A stretch of DNA of 54,708 nt from Chloroflexota bacterium (GTDB taxonomy: Bacteria > Chloroflexota > Anaerolineae > B4-G1). The position numbers were made by a program, and so were the translations under genes. The notes beneath the pieces were generated by a model, which did not search any database, had not been told where the DNA came from, and saw only the letters and a program-made list of their open reading frames with translations. The stretch's first letter is position 1; every line of letters begins with the position of its first letter. The stretch is from positions 1 through 54,708 of the forward strand of contig JAAEPW010000618.1 in the NCBI GenBank assembly GCA_024232355.1. The letters are read 5' to 3'. Positions 32,585 through 40,462 of this stretch are shown piece after piece.

Positions 32585-34381
32585 ATGTACATAGACACTT
32601 TTGCGATCAACAACTTCTGCAACATTCGGAGCCGCGTAGGCAACGCACGGCACGGCCTGTTTATCTGCGGGCTAAACGGCGTAGGCAAGTCCAATATCAA
32701 CGAGGCGCTCAAGCTGGCGTTGACAGGCGAAAACCGCTACACGTCAGGGCGCAACAAGAAGGCGGCATACCGCGCCATGGTGCGAGACGGTGAGCGGACG
32801 GCGTCTATCATGGTGAAGGTGGTGTCCGGTGAGGACGTGGCGGTGGCGGAAGTCCTGCTATCCAAAGACGGCATAGAAACCACGCTCACGGATCAGGATG
32901 GCCAAGTGTATGACACGCACGCCGAATTCTACGAGGCGCTTGGTGTGGACTTCCAAAACCTCAAGGATATCCTGGACATATCCGAGGCGCATAGCCAAGG
33001 CCGTCTAGGCAAGTTGCTTGAGCGTGCCTTCACGTCGAGGGTGACGCTGGAAGATATTCTGCCACATTGCGGCGCGCATGACGTGTGGCTGGAAGGCCAC
33101 AAGCACCATGCTACCGACGCGGCAGGCTGGCGAGCGTTTGGTGAGCGGTGGTACAAGGCGAGGACTGGCGTCAATCGTGAGATCAAGGCTATCAAGACGC
33201 GGCTGGCTGACATACCGAAACCGCGCACGGCCATATCGGAGAAGTCAGACACGCAGCTTGAGGCGGACGTGTACGGAGCCGAGAAAGCGCACCAGGCTCT
33301 ACGTGACAAGGTTGTAGCGTTGCAGGCCGTAGCGGGCCAGCGTGTCACCGAGGAAGAGGTGCAGGCGGTGCGTGTGGAAGTGGCGAAGGCGAATGAGGTA
33401 TATGCCGACACTGAGAAGCGCATGACAAAAGCGAATAAGGAAGTGCGCAGAATAGAGAGCGGGCGCATATCACAGGAAGGCGAATACACAGCAGTATTGG
33501 CACGCCTAAAATGGGCAGAGAATGGCGAGTGTCCATATTTGGGCAAGTGCAAGATCACGCCGACGCTGGACGCACAAAAAGCGGCGGAGAAGCAACTAGA
33601 AGCGGTGAAGGCTCTTATAGCGAAGCTAGGAGACAGTCTGTGCATTGCTGATAGAGAAGCAAAAGATATTGAGAAACACCTCATAAAAGCACAACAAACA
33701 GCGTCGGAGAAAACGTGCCACCTGCAAGCACTCGAAGGGCGCAAGGCTGAGCAGGACGCCATGGCAAGCGAGGACGTGGCAACGCTTGAAGCGAAGCTGT
33801 CCAAGGCTGAGACGGCCACCAGCGAGGCACGCGAGCTCCTGGCTATCGAGCGGGACAGGCTGGCGTGGAATAGCGCTACGCAAGACTTGGAGCGACTTAG
33901 CGACGAGAAAGAGCACCTAGACTGGGCTGTGAAGGCATTCCGTGACGGCGAGCTTCTGGGCCAGCTTGGTGGTGGTGACGACAAGGATCGGCTGCTTGCG
34001 GCCATGAATGAGGAGCTGCAAGCGTTTGGCCTGGCACTGTCCATACCTGACGGCGAGCCTATGCTGACAAGTGCTGACGACGCAGCTCAACCAAAGGTTG
34101 CGGCATGGTGGAGCACTGGCCAGCGCAAGGCTGTGGAATTCTGCATGGCTATGGTGCTAAGCAACAACGCCGAAAACTACCCTGTCCTCCTGGACGAAGT
34201 CGGTGCTATTGACGGCGTCAAGAAAAGCGCGCTCTTGAAACGGTTGAAACGTGCCGAAGGCTCGGTGATAGTCAACGGCGCATGGGCGCAAGGTATTGAG
34301 GCGACTGAGGACGTGTTGAAACAGCTCACGGAAGTCATGAAACCGGTGGGGTTTGTGTGGCTGGAAGGAGAAGAGAAATGA
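32585..34381 (+). CDS. SMC/Rad50-like ATPase, 598 aa
   Basis: An N-terminal FICGLNGVGKSNINEALKLALTG is the Walker A head, and a C-terminal YPVLLDEVGAIDG is Walker B. Long coiled coils (about 200-470) join them. A CPYLGKC motif in the middle may act like a zinc hook, although spacing differs from CxxC. Such proteins pair with nucleases in phage recombination (like T4 gp46), but no SbcD-like nuclease is adjacent. ATG 32585 follows AAGGAG by 7 bases. Confidence 0.82.
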   Translation: MYIDTFAINNFCNIRSRVGNARHGLFICGLNGVGKSNINEALKLALTGENRYTSGRNKKAAYRAMVRDGERTASIMVKVVSGEDVAVAEVLLSKDGIETTLTDQDGQVYDTHAEFYEALGVDFQNLKDILDISEAHSQGRLGKLLERAFTSRVTLEDILPHCGAHDVWLEGHKHHATDAAGWRAFGERWYKARTGVNREIKAIKTRLADIPKPRTAISEKSDTQLEADVYGAEKAHQALRDKVVALQAVAGQRVTEEEVQAVRVEVAKANEVYADTEKRMTKANKEVRRIESGRISQEGEYTAVLARLKWAENGECPYLGKCKITPTLDAQKAAEKQLEAVKALIAKLGDSLCIADREAKDIEKHLIKAQQTASEKTCHLQALEGRKAEQDAMASEDVATLEAKLSKAETATSEARELLAIERDRLAWNSATQDLERLSDEKEHLDWAVKAFRDGELLGQLGGGDDKDRLLAAMNEELQAFGLALSIPDGEPMLTSADDAAQPKVAAWWSTGQRKAVEFCMAMVLSNNAENYPVLLDEVGAIDGVKKSALLKRLKRAEGSVIVNGAWAQGIEATEDVLKQLTEVMKPVGFVWLEGEEK

Positions 34382-34596
34382 ATAACCAGATAATGCCGCT
34401 ACTGTCATTGGGGCGCGTAGACTTTGACGACAGCTTGGGTATGTGCGACGACTGCGAATACCTACGCGAGCCACAACAGGACGTGTGCCTGCTGTTTGGG
34501 CCATTGCCACAGGCAGGTATACGGCACCACGACTGCCACATAGCGCAAGAGCAGGCGCGGCTGTTTGCGGCGAAAGCGAAGGAAGGAGGCAAGTAA
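34378..34596 (+). CDS. Small Cys-knuckle protein, 72 aa
   Basis: CDDCEYLREPQQDVC (23-37) and DCHIAQ (53-58) fit the C-x2-C-x-(Y/F) ... C module found repeatedly in this genome. It ends AKAKEGGK, a tail that encodes the ribosome site of the next gene. Function unknown. Confidence 0.68.
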   Translation: MNNQIMPLLSLGRVDFDDSLGMCDDCEYLREPQQDVCLLFGPLPQAGIRHHDCHIAQEQARLFAAKAKEGGK

Positions 34597-34796
34597 TGGA
34601 CACGCTAAGCACTGAGCAGGAGCTGCTGAGCATGCACCATAGCGTAGAGCAGTTGCTAAGCAAAACGCCTGAGCACTTCGCGGAGTGGGAGCGCAAATGG
34701 TTGCTAGAAGCATACGCCAGGTTTGGGCGCATTGCTGAGGATATGACGTCAAGGCGTATTGAGGCGGCGCTTGAGGCGAAGGAAGGAGACGCGTAA
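34596..34796 (+). CDS. Small helical protein, 66 aa
   Basis: An amphipathic, acidic helix-rich protein (EQELLSMHHSVEQLLSK; WERKWLLEAYARF). TAATG on both sides. The end EAKEGDA again carries the next ribosome site (GAAGGAGA). No family. Confidence 0.6.
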   Translation: MDTLSTEQELLSMHHSVEQLLSKTPEHFAEWERKWLLEAYARFGRIAEDMTSRRIEAALEAKEGDA

Positions 34797-35137
34797 TGGG
34801 TGACGGGGCAGACGATCTGGAGCGGAAAGAGGAAGTGGCTATCACACGCTCAGAAATGGCGTATAGGATGGCGTATAGGGATGAGCAAAAGAGCATTGCT
34901 TGGCAAACTGGTAGAGCTTCGCCAGCGCATTGGAAAACGCAGTCAGAAGAGGTTGTGAAGATCGCCGACATGGACGATAGGCACATAGCCAACGTGTTGG
35001 CGTTTCTGAAGCGAAAAGGGTTGTGTAACCCATACGTAGAAGCCGAAGAGCAAAAGCGTCAAGAGATGCGCGCGATATATGAGCGACTCGAAGCGCTAGA
35101 AAAGATCGTAAAAGCGAAGGAAGGAGAAGGCTCATGA
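34796..35137 (+). CDS. Small charged helical protein, 113 aa
   Basis: Highly charged, with MAYRMAYRDEQKSIAWQ and a coiled-coil-like C terminus (RQEMRAIYERLEALEKIVK). Ends AKEGEGS, whose codons hold the next ribosome site. Function unknown. Confidence 0.62.
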   Translation: MGDGADDLERKEEVAITRSEMAYRMAYRDEQKSIAWQTGRASPAHWKTQSEEVVKIADMDDRHIANVLAFLKRKGLCNPYVEAEEQKRQEMRAIYERLEALEKIVKAKEGEGS

Positions 35138-35188
35138 CGAACCAACGGTTGAAACGATCCTCGCAGCGTGGCTGGAAGGAGACAAGTA

Positions 35189-35371
35189 ATGGCCAGTGAG
35201 ATTCGAGAATGCCAAGACTGCAAGTATTACGACTGTGCGTTGGACGAGATAGACAACCCGTTTTCAGGCCGGTTGTATGACAAGCTTGTCGAATGGTGTA
35301 CGTATGGCGGGCAGAGAGAAACGTTATGGTGGGACTGCGCAAACTATAAGGCGAAGGAAGGAGACAAGTAA
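35189..35371 (+). CDS. Small Cys-knuckle protein, 60 aa
   Basis: CQDCKYYDC at residues 8-16, a later Cys, and WWDCANYKAKEGDK at the end: the clearest example of the repeated C-x2-C-K-Y-Y ... C-x2-Y module. AGGAGACAAGTA precedes the ATG. Likely zinc-binding. Confidence 0.68.
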   Translation: MASEIRECQDCKYYDCALDEIDNPFSGRLYDKLVEWCTYGGQRETLWWDCANYKAKEGDK

Positions 35372-35499
35372 TGGAAACGCCAGCGAATGATAAAAAACGC
35401 TGTCCTAATTGCAGTGGGTACCATACCAACGAGGGCATGTATTGCGACAAGTGCCAGACGTTTTTCGACAAAATAGACGAGGTGTTACGGAAACCATGA
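35371..35499 (+). CDS. Tiny zinc-ribbon protein, 42 aa
   Basis: CPNCSGYHTNEGMYCDKC (11-28) is a perfect four-cysteine zinc ribbon. TAATG coupling and GAAGGAGAC upstream support translation. Last gene before the promoter at 35514. Confidence 0.65.
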   Translation: METPANDKKRCPNCSGYHTNEGMYCDKCQTFFDKIDEVLRKP

Positions 35500-35513
35500 G
35501 GCGAAGTGAGCGC

Positions 35514-35542
35514 TTGACAAACCATGACACCTTGTGTATACT
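35514..35542 (+). promoter_or_regulatory. Consensus promoter before the HTH gene
   Basis: TTGACA (35514-35519), 17 bases, TATACT (35537-35542). TTGAC at 35514-35518 is mirrored by GTCAA at 35546-35550, a possible operator pair. The sequence around the -35 (GCTTGACAA-CCAT) is shared with the promoter at 44597. Confidence 0.85.
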
Positions 35543-35569
35543 ATAGTCAACGAAAGACAGGAGGTAGCA

Positions 35570-35758
35570 ATGGAATTGATGAGGCGAAAAGAGTTGGCGA
35601 AGAAACTGGCGGTGTCTGAACGGACTCTGTCGAGGCTTGAGTCTGACGGCCTGCCATTTTTTCGAGTGGGAAACCAAATGCGGTATGAGTGGGAAGAAGT
35701 CGAGGCGTGGCTGAAGGGAAGGCCAGAGTCAACGGAAGCACCAAAAGCTAGTGAGTAG
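35570..35758 (+). CDS. Excisionase/MerR-like HTH protein, 62 aa
   Basis: MRRKELAKKLAVSERTLSRLE then GLPFFRVGNQMRYEWEEVEAWL is the small winged helix used by excisionases and phage regulators (HTH_17 type). GGAGG precedes the ATG. A paralog with the same promoter layout lies at 44648. With no integrase in view, it is more likely a regulator than an excisionase. Confidence 0.82.
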   Translation: MELMRRKELAKKLAVSERTLSRLESDGLPFFRVGNQMRYEWEEVEAWLKGRPESTEAPKASE

Positions 35759-35864
35759 CGGGCCATATATCAAGTTGTTTCAGCGGGCCTGGGTGGACGC
35801 CAAGTGGCGTCAATTGTCAGAGCGTGAGCAGCTTGACAAACTAACTGTGCTTATGGTATTCTAA
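35751..35864 (+). CDS. Possible 37-aa peptide or gene remnant
   Basis: GTG 35751 overlaps the previous stop. The product reads YIKLFQRAWVDAKWRQLSER, like the first residues of phage replication proteins, then stops after 37 residues. The ribosome site is weak and a promoter lies inside the frame. It may be a broken start of an older replication gene. Confidence 0.3.
   Translation: MSSGPYIKLFQRAWVDAKWRQLSEREQLDKLTVLMVF
35833..35862 (+). promoter_or_regulatory. Promoter before the Cro-like/replication genes
   Basis: TTGACA (35833-35838), 18 bases, TATTCT (35857-35862). It would start transcription near 35869, just before the HTH gene at 35882. Confidence 0.75.
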
Positions 35865-35881
35865 ATTTAGAAGGAAACACA

Positions 35882-36109
35882 ATGAAGCATAACACGAGAC
35901 ACTGCAACGAGACGCCTACAGGTTATCTGAAGCGGTTGATCAAGGACAGCGGTATGACGCAAGCGCAGTTTGCCAAGGCTGTCGGCGCAAGTGAGTGTAC
36001 TATCTCGCACGCGTGCAACGGCCTTATCTCAGCACCTTTGGCGTGCAAGCTGTCGGCACACTTCCAGGTGACGGCGGACAACTTCCTACCGAGAACAGAC
36101 AAGGAGTAA
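35882..36109 (+). CDS. XRE-family HTH protein, 75 aa
   Basis: YLKRLIKDSGMTQAQFAKAVGASECTISHACNG is a helix-turn-helix of the HigA/Cro type. It sits right behind its own promoter and one base before the replication initiator, so it probably times or represses replication genes. AGAAGGAAA precedes the ATG. Confidence 0.82.
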   Translation: MKHNTRHCNETPTGYLKRLIKDSGMTQAQFAKAVGASECTISHACNGLISAPLACKLSAHFQVTADNFLPRTDKE

Positions 36110-36110
36110 C

Positions 36111-37019
36111 ATGCTTATCACAGGCCCCTACCGGAAAGTGTCTTGTTGCCTTCATGGAGACGCGGAATTCTTGTCGTGGCCATTGGCTGGCAAGGCGGCA
36201 TTCCTCCAGATATTGACGCACCCAAACATGATAAGTCTCGGCTGTATGCGTGGCACAATTCCAGGGTTGGCGGCGGAATGGGACATACCTGAGAAAGACT
36301 ATCGGGAAGGCTTAGCGGAAGCCTTTGCGAAAGAAACCGTAAAGCTTGACGAAAGGACTCGACTGATCGTCATTCCGAAGTTTCTTTTGCACAATACGCC
36401 GCAGTCTCCAAACGTGATCAAGTCGTGGCCTGGACTGTTAGCGGCGCAAGGCGTCCAGGAATGCGAGTTATTAACCCAGCACCTGCAACAAGTTAGAGGC
36501 TTTATGAAAGGCTATAGCAAAGGCTTTCGCGAAGCCTTTGAGGAAGCCTTCCCGAAGGCTATCGGTATACTCCTAGCTCCTAACTCCGAGCTCCAAACTC
36601 ATATAGAAGACAAGAAAGAGAAGACTCTTGATCGCGCTACCGCGCTTGAGAGCACGAGAAAACCACCAACCAAACGCACCTCGAAGCAGCCGTCTCAGGA
36701 AGTCAAGCAACTGTTTGAAACCTTCTGGGCTGCTTATCCGCGTAGGCTTGGCAAACGCGCTGGGACGCGCGCAAACACCTTCAAAGCGTTTGTTAAGGTA
36801 AAACCTACTAAAGACGTATTAAAGGCTATGGTGGCCAGCCTGGAAAGCTCACAGCGCTCGGAGTGGCTACAAACCATTGTCCAACACAACGGGCAACATA
36901 TACCGCACGCCTCCACGTGGCTAGCAAGTAAGGCCTGGGAAGACGAGCCAGCAGCAGAGCCTGTGTCAACGTTGGATCCAAACCGAGGGACGATACCTAT
37001 ACCAGAGGTGGTGATATGA
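36111..37019 (+). CDS. Replication initiator-like protein, 302 aa
   Basis: The N-terminal half resembles winged-helix origin-binding domains (LAGKAAFLQILTHPNMISLG; LAAEWDIPEKDYREGL). A charged linker follows (about 170-200). The C-terminal part (FETFWAAYPRRLGKR, ANTFKAFVKV, PHASTWLASKAWEDE) is the common end of phage replisome organisers of the DnaD/O group. It should mark the origin and recruit the loader encoded at 38491. AAGGAG lies upstream. Confidence 0.75.
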   Translation: MLITGPYRKVSCCLHGDAEFLSWPLAGKAAFLQILTHPNMISLGCMRGTIPGLAAEWDIPEKDYREGLAEAFAKETVKLDERTRLIVIPKFLLHNTPQSPNVIKSWPGLLAAQGVQECELLTQHLQQVRGFMKGYSKGFREAFEEAFPKAIGILLAPNSELQTHIEDKKEKTLDRATALESTRKPPTKRTSKQPSQEVKQLFETFWAAYPRRLGKRAGTRANTFKAFVKVKPTKDVLKAMVASLESSQRSEWLQTIVQHNGQHIPHASTWLASKAWEDEPAAEPVSTLDPNRGTIPIPEVVI

Positions 37020-37324
37020 GCCTAACGAAACGCGGGTACCTGTCAACTACTTCACTTTTAAGCACAGGCACCAACAGGTTTGAGTATCCACAGCACTTCT
37101 ACAGCTACGGCATTCTAGGCGCGTCGGTGATAGATATTGGTGAAGCGGGAGAAGCACTGTATAGCATAGCCATTCTGTACGACGACGACAGGCACGCTAC
37201 TCGGTGTTGGGACGCTCTCGAAGCGCACGACGTGCTACAGCAGGAGCCAGTGCGTTTCACCACTGACGCCGAAGCTAACGCGTACCTGAGCGAAATTGAG
37301 ACGCTGTCGAGGCAACTGGAGTGA
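37016..37324 (+). CDS. Hypothetical protein, 102 aa
   Basis: Overlaps the initiator by ATGA. Alternating beta and helix (YSYGILGASVIDIGEAGEALYSIAILYDD). No family or catalytic residues recognised. Begins a run of small genes that share a GGTGATATG junction. Confidence 0.6.
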   Translation: MSLTKRGYLSTTSLLSTGTNRFEYPQHFYSYGILGASVIDIGEAGEALYSIAILYDDDRHATRCWDALEAHDVLQQEPVRFTTDAEANAYLSEIETLSRQLE

Positions 37325-37331
37325 GGGTGAT

Positions 37332-37535
37332 ATGAAGACGGACTTCTACACGTTTATGCACAACAAATATGAGGCGACGTCGATAACCGCGTACCAGCAA
37401 AAGAAAGAAGTGTTTATGTACAACTTCATGGACTTTTGTAGGTCGACGGCGTGCGAAGACTGTAACCGTGCGAAGTGGCCAGGCATTATGTGTCCTATGC
37501 GCAAGACAGAAACAGCAGAGGGAGAAACGGAATGA
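37332..37535 (+). CDS. Small Cys-containing protein, 67 aa
   Basis: The C-terminal half holds CRSTACEDCNRAKWPGIMCPM, consistent with a zinc knuckle; the N terminus is helical and aromatic. Ends in ATGA overlap with another Cys protein. Function unknown. Confidence 0.6.
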   Translation: MKTDFYTFMHNKYEATSITAYQQKKEVFMYNFMDFCRSTACEDCNRAKWPGIMCPMRKTETAEGETE

Positions 37536-37720
37536 GCAACACTTGTGAATGTTGTAGATACCAATTTGTGTATGTTGGCCAGCTTCGTTGTGGGCACAAG
37601 TCCGAAGCTGAGCTCGAAGTGGCACGCATGAGGGCACATGTTGAGTACACCACAACATATACACCAGGTGTGCGCACGTCACAACACCGCGCGGCGTGTC
37701 GACACTTTGAGGCGAAATAA
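37532..37720 (+). CDS. Small Cys-knuckle protein, 62 aa
   Basis: CECCRYQFVYVGQLRCGHKS (5-24) and a final ACRHFEAK match the repeated C-x2-C-x-Y/F ... C-x2-F module of this genome. GGAGAAACGGA precedes the ATG. Not otherwise recognised. Confidence 0.65.
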   Translation: MSNTCECCRYQFVYVGQLRCGHKSEAELEVARMRAHVEYTTTYTPGVRTSQHRAACRHFEAK

Positions 37721-37721
37721 T

Positions 37722-37973
37722 ATGAGCATACCAGAGTTGAGGCGAGTGCAAATTTTTGAAGGAAATTGGAGTAGCGCGAAACTGAAAGGGGAGGCGTGGT
37801 TTCATGGTTTCGGTGTTGACTTCGAGGAGTGCAACGGTGGTGTTGGTGCGTACACAGTTGCGATAATAGAAGGCGACAACGGACAGGTAGGCTATGTGCC
37901 GTCGTGTAATATTCGCTTCCTGGATCGCTACAACGAAATGGCGAATGGGGGCGCAGAATGCCTAGACGACTAG
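37722..37973 (+). CDS. Hypothetical beta-rich protein, 83 aa
   Basis: KLKGEAWFHGFGVDFEECNGG, then AYTVAIIEGDNGQVGYVP: short strands with Gly turns, perhaps a small barrel. No family named. Start ATG 37722 follows GAGGCGAAA. Confidence 0.58.
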   Translation: MSIPELRRVQIFEGNWSSAKLKGEAWFHGFGVDFEECNGGVGAYTVAIIEGDNGQVGYVPSCNIRFLDRYNEMANGGAECLDD

Positions 37974-38161
37974 AGTTTGCTCCATGGAGCGGAGACGACG
38001 ATCCGGCGGATTTGAAAGACGCACAAAAGCGGTTTGGGCCACACTCTAACCGCACACGGTGTGATTGTGCTATGCCGGATACTGGCAAACTTATTCCTCG
38101 GTGGCGTCAGACTATGTATGGCATTGATGTGGAGGAAGATAATAATGAGGTGCCAGAATGA
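37958..38161 (+). CDS. Hypothetical protein, 67 aa
   Basis: Overlaps the previous gene by 16 bases. Polar, with a CDC motif and an acidic end (GIDVEEDNNEVPE). No recognised features. Confidence 0.5.
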   Translation: MPRRLEFAPWSGDDDPADLKDAQKRFGPHSNRTRCDCAMPDTGKLIPRWRQTMYGIDVEEDNNEVPE

Positions 38162-38212
38162 CGCGAAATATTTACACAGACTATGTGTTATGGGCAGCCA
38201 AGGAGATCTAGA

Positions 38213-38494
38213 ATGCCAGAGCAAGTGACGGCGTGGAGGTGTAGTTATTGCGGCCAAATATACAAGCACGAGTGGGTTGCGAAACGGCACGAGAAGCACG
38301 CGTGCAGAAAGAATAACGCACGCAAGAGTTGCCACACGTGCAAGTTTTTCTCAAAATTGGAGAATGTAGAAATAGAATGGCATGGGCCACACCAGGAGAT
38401 TTATGACGCCGACTGTACACATGAGGGGCGATTGCCATGGCAGACGAGACACGCAAACTGCCACAACTTCGAGCCAAAAGGGGGCGCAGAATGA
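38213..38494 (+). CDS. Zinc-finger plus Cys-knuckle protein, 93 aa
   Basis: Two metal modules: WRCSYCGQIYKHEWVAKRHE (residues 8-27) continues to a His and Cys, a C2H2/C2HC-type finger; then CHTCKFF and a C-terminal NCHNFEPKGG form the knuckle seen in other small proteins here. CAAGGAGATCTAGA precedes the ATG. It may bind DNA or a host protein. Confidence 0.7.
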   Translation: MPEQVTAWRCSYCGQIYKHEWVAKRHEKHACRKNNARKSCHTCKFFSKLENVEIEWHGPHQEIYDADCTHEGRLPWQTRHANCHNFEPKGGAE

Positions 38495-39258
38495 TACCAC
38501 TTCGGTGCGCAAAATGTCACGCACATTTCAGTGATTCTGAGGTGCGAGAGATCAAGGAAATTAACAAGCTGTGGGAGAAGTATAGGCCACAATTTGACTT
38601 AATGGGAATGGGCCTGCTGTGCTCTATTTGCGACACCATGCGAGACGACGCGGTTATTGACGCTGAAACCAACGGCCACCGGCAGCGCCAAATGCAAAAG
38701 CGCGACTTGATACGCATGGGCGACTGGCCACTTGAAGCGAGCGACTGTACCTGGGGTAGCTACAAACCAGCGCTGGTGTCAAAGTGCGACGTAGCACGGT
38801 GGGACGCGGCGCGCAACTGGCAGTATGCGTGGGGCTCGATATGGGTGCATGGGCCTAACGGCGTAGGCAAAACATTCGTAGCACGGTGCATGGGTAACGT
38901 AGCGCTCGAAGAAGGCCGCAAGGCGATAGAAGTCAAGGCAAGCTACCTCAGCAGGACGGCAAACGACTTCCGTAAAAGCGACATGCACAAGAAGCTGTGC
39001 GAGTATCCATTCTTGCTGCTCGACGACGCGGACAAGGCGGAGTGGAAGGAGGCGGGCGCGCGGCTACTTTTCGAGATCCTAGACTGCCGGTATGAAAAGC
39101 GGTTGTGTACTGTCGTGACGTCCAACCATACGCAAGCGGCATTCATAGGCCAGTTGCAGGCGGCGTGTCCTGGAAACGACAGTATAGCCACGGGGATAGA
39201 AGACAGGCTTAAGCCATTGAGGCTTGAGTTAGGGTTTGAAGGCAAGAGCGTGAGGTGA
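38491..39258 (+). CDS. DnaC/IstB-like helicase loader, 255 aa
   Basis: Loads the replicative helicase at the phage origin. The N-terminal zinc module is CAKC ... CSIC (6-9 and about 43-46). Walker A is HGPNGVGKTFVAR (about 119-131), Walker B FLLLDDADKAEW (about 173-184), and sensor TVVTSNHTQ follows. No DnaB-type helicase is encoded here, so it probably recruits the host helicase, helped by the initiator at 36111. Confidence 0.87.
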   Translation: MIPLRCAKCHAHFSDSEVREIKEINKLWEKYRPQFDLMGMGLLCSICDTMRDDAVIDAETNGHRQRQMQKRDLIRMGDWPLEASDCTWGSYKPALVSKCDVARWDAARNWQYAWGSIWVHGPNGVGKTFVARCMGNVALEEGRKAIEVKASYLSRTANDFRKSDMHKKLCEYPFLLLDDADKAEWKEAGARLLFEILDCRYEKRLCTVVTSNHTQAAFIGQLQAACPGNDSIATGIEDRLKPLRLELGFEGKSVR

Positions 39259-39352
39259 GGGTATGCACAATGTAGACGTGTTTATAATTTTGCCTGACGG
39301 AAGAAAAATGAAATGTATATGGCGTGAGGACAGGAAACAAAAGGAGAATGAA

Positions 39353-39658
39353 ATGGACAAGGAATTGAAGCAGGCTTTTGAAGTGATTGAGAAGCGGACG
39401 GCGAAATGCACTGAAGGCGACAGGCATATCGTCGTGCTTGATCGCGGCTGGATATTCGTGGGCAACTTGTCACTAACAGAAGACGTGTACACGCTGACAA
39501 ATGCCGTGAATATTCGCAAATGGGAAAAGGGCGGATTTGGTGCGCTGTCCAAGTCGCGTGAAGCGGCAGGCGCAACGCTAGACTCGTGCGAGCCGATCCG
39601 TTTTGCGAAAGGAGCGCCACTATTTGTAGTGCCGATCCAGGAAGACTGGCATGAGTAG
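39353..39658 (+). CDS. Conserved-looking phage protein (LDRGWIFVG type), 101 aa
   Basis: HIVVLDRGWIFVGNL, TNAVNIRKWEKGGFGALS and a C-terminal FVVPIQEDW give the feel of a conserved small phage protein of unknown role. AAAGGAGAATGAA supports ATG 39353. An in-frame ATG at 39263 would add 30 residues and has only a weak GAGG site; either may be used. Confidence 0.65.
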   Translation: MDKELKQAFEVIEKRTAKCTEGDRHIVVLDRGWIFVGNLSLTEDVYTLTNAVNIRKWEKGGFGALSKSREAAGATLDSCEPIRFAKGAPLFVVPIQEDWHE

Positions 39659-39884
39659 CGCAGGCGGTTTCGGTGACGGTGACGGTTTCGGTTGCGGTTA
39701 CGGTGACGGTTTCGGTGACGGTTTCGGTTTCGGTTTCGGTGACGGTGGCGGTTGCGGTGGCGGTGACGGTTTCGGTGACGGTAGCGCAGGCGGTTTCGGT
39801 TGCGGTTACGGTGACGGTTACGGTGACGGTTTCGGTTGCGGTTACGATGACGCCGGTGTGCCTGTGTCGGGAGATATGAGGTAA
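39651..39884 (+). CDS. Glycine-rich GFGDG-repeat protein, 77 aa
   Basis: Almost all of the chain is built from GFGDG, GYGDG and GCGYG units. The DNA is a degenerate 6-base tandem repeat (gg(t)ttcggtgac type). AGGAAG about 8 bases upstream and an ATGAGTAG overlap favour this frame. The low-complexity, aromatic-Gly pattern resembles phase-separating or adhesive proteins; function unknown. Confidence 0.62.
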   Translation: MSSAGGFGDGDGFGCGYGDGFGDGFGFGFGDGGGCGGGDGFGDGSAGGFGCGYGDGYGDGFGCGYDDAGVPVSGDMR

Positions 39885-39906
39885 GGAAAGAGCGTGAGGT
39901 GAAGGC

Positions 39907-40185
39907 ATGATCCAAATTATCAAACCGCGAATAGCGATCCAAACAGAGGAAGGCTATCCTGGGTGTTGCCACAAAGACTGCGGCATGTTGTGTGTCCAGG
40001 ACTGCGGTGTATTCGAAGACGGTTACTTCTGTAAACAGTTTACGCCTGAAGCAGAAGCATTTTTGAAAATGAGACATGAGTGTACTGACGTGTATTGGCG
40101 CAACAAGCTACTCAAGAGAAAGAATGGGCACATTAACAGGGATCCGAAATGTCTAAGTGCTGAGCACGAAGACGTGGTAGGGTGA
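39907..40185 (+). CDS. Small Cys-rich protein, 92 aa
   Basis: CCHKDCGMLCVQDCGVFEDG near residues 20-40, then CKQFTPEAEAF: a compact metal-binding cluster with an F after the last Cys, loosely like the other knuckle proteins. GTGAGGTGAAGGC precedes the ATG. Confidence 0.6.
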   Translation: MIQIIKPRIAIQTEEGYPGCCHKDCGMLCVQDCGVFEDGYFCKQFTPEAEAFLKMRHECTDVYWRNKLLKRKNGHINRDPKCLSAEHEDVVG

Positions 40186-40194
40186 GGTGAAGAC

Positions 40195-40458
40195 ATGACA
40201 CCATGCGATCCGATATGCCACGACGGCAAACAAGTAGGCCATTTCTGCTGGAATGCAGCGCACTGCGTCAAGTCGCAAGGCAAGCGCTGGTATTTCGAGT
40301 GGCACAATTACTGCGGGCCTCTATGGCTGTGTGCCGACATGGAGTCGTACCGCGTCAAAGATCCGCCACAGCGCGTCTGGACACAACTATCAAGGTGGCG
40401 GACAAGGACGGAAGACGGGAAAAACTGCACGTGTGACGTGTGCAAAGGGAAGGTGTGA
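40195..40458 (+). CDS. Small Cys/Trp-rich protein, 87 aa
   Basis: CDPICHDGKQVGHFCWNAAHC and a C-terminal CTCDVCKGK surround a Trp-rich middle. Probably metal-binding. It follows a GGTGAGGTGAAGAC junction shared with its neighbours. Confidence 0.58.
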   Translation: MTPCDPICHDGKQVGHFCWNAAHCVKSQGKRWYFEWHNYCGPLWLCADMESYRVKDPPQRVWTQLSRWRTRTEDGKNCTCDVCKGKV

Positions 40459-40462
40459 GAGA

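Noticed and set aside
32929..34044. 371-codon open frame on the minus strand
   Set aside because: It lies wholly inside the SMC-like gene, is Ser/Arg-rich as expected for an antisense shadow of coiled-coil codons, and has no ribosome site.
35134..35199. 21-codon ORF between small early genes
   Set aside because: Has a ribosome site, but contains that of the next gene and shows no protein-like pattern; may be a leader peptide at most.
38158..38211. 17-codon ORF with ATGA overlap
   Set aside because: Too short to support; it mainly carries the ribosome site of the zinc-finger gene.
39229..40077. 282-codon minus-strand frame rich in His-Arg-Asn repeats
   Set aside because: It is the complement of the GGTTTCGGTGAC-type tandem repeat; repeats keep all frames open. 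The plus-strand frame has a ribosome site and coupling, this one does not.
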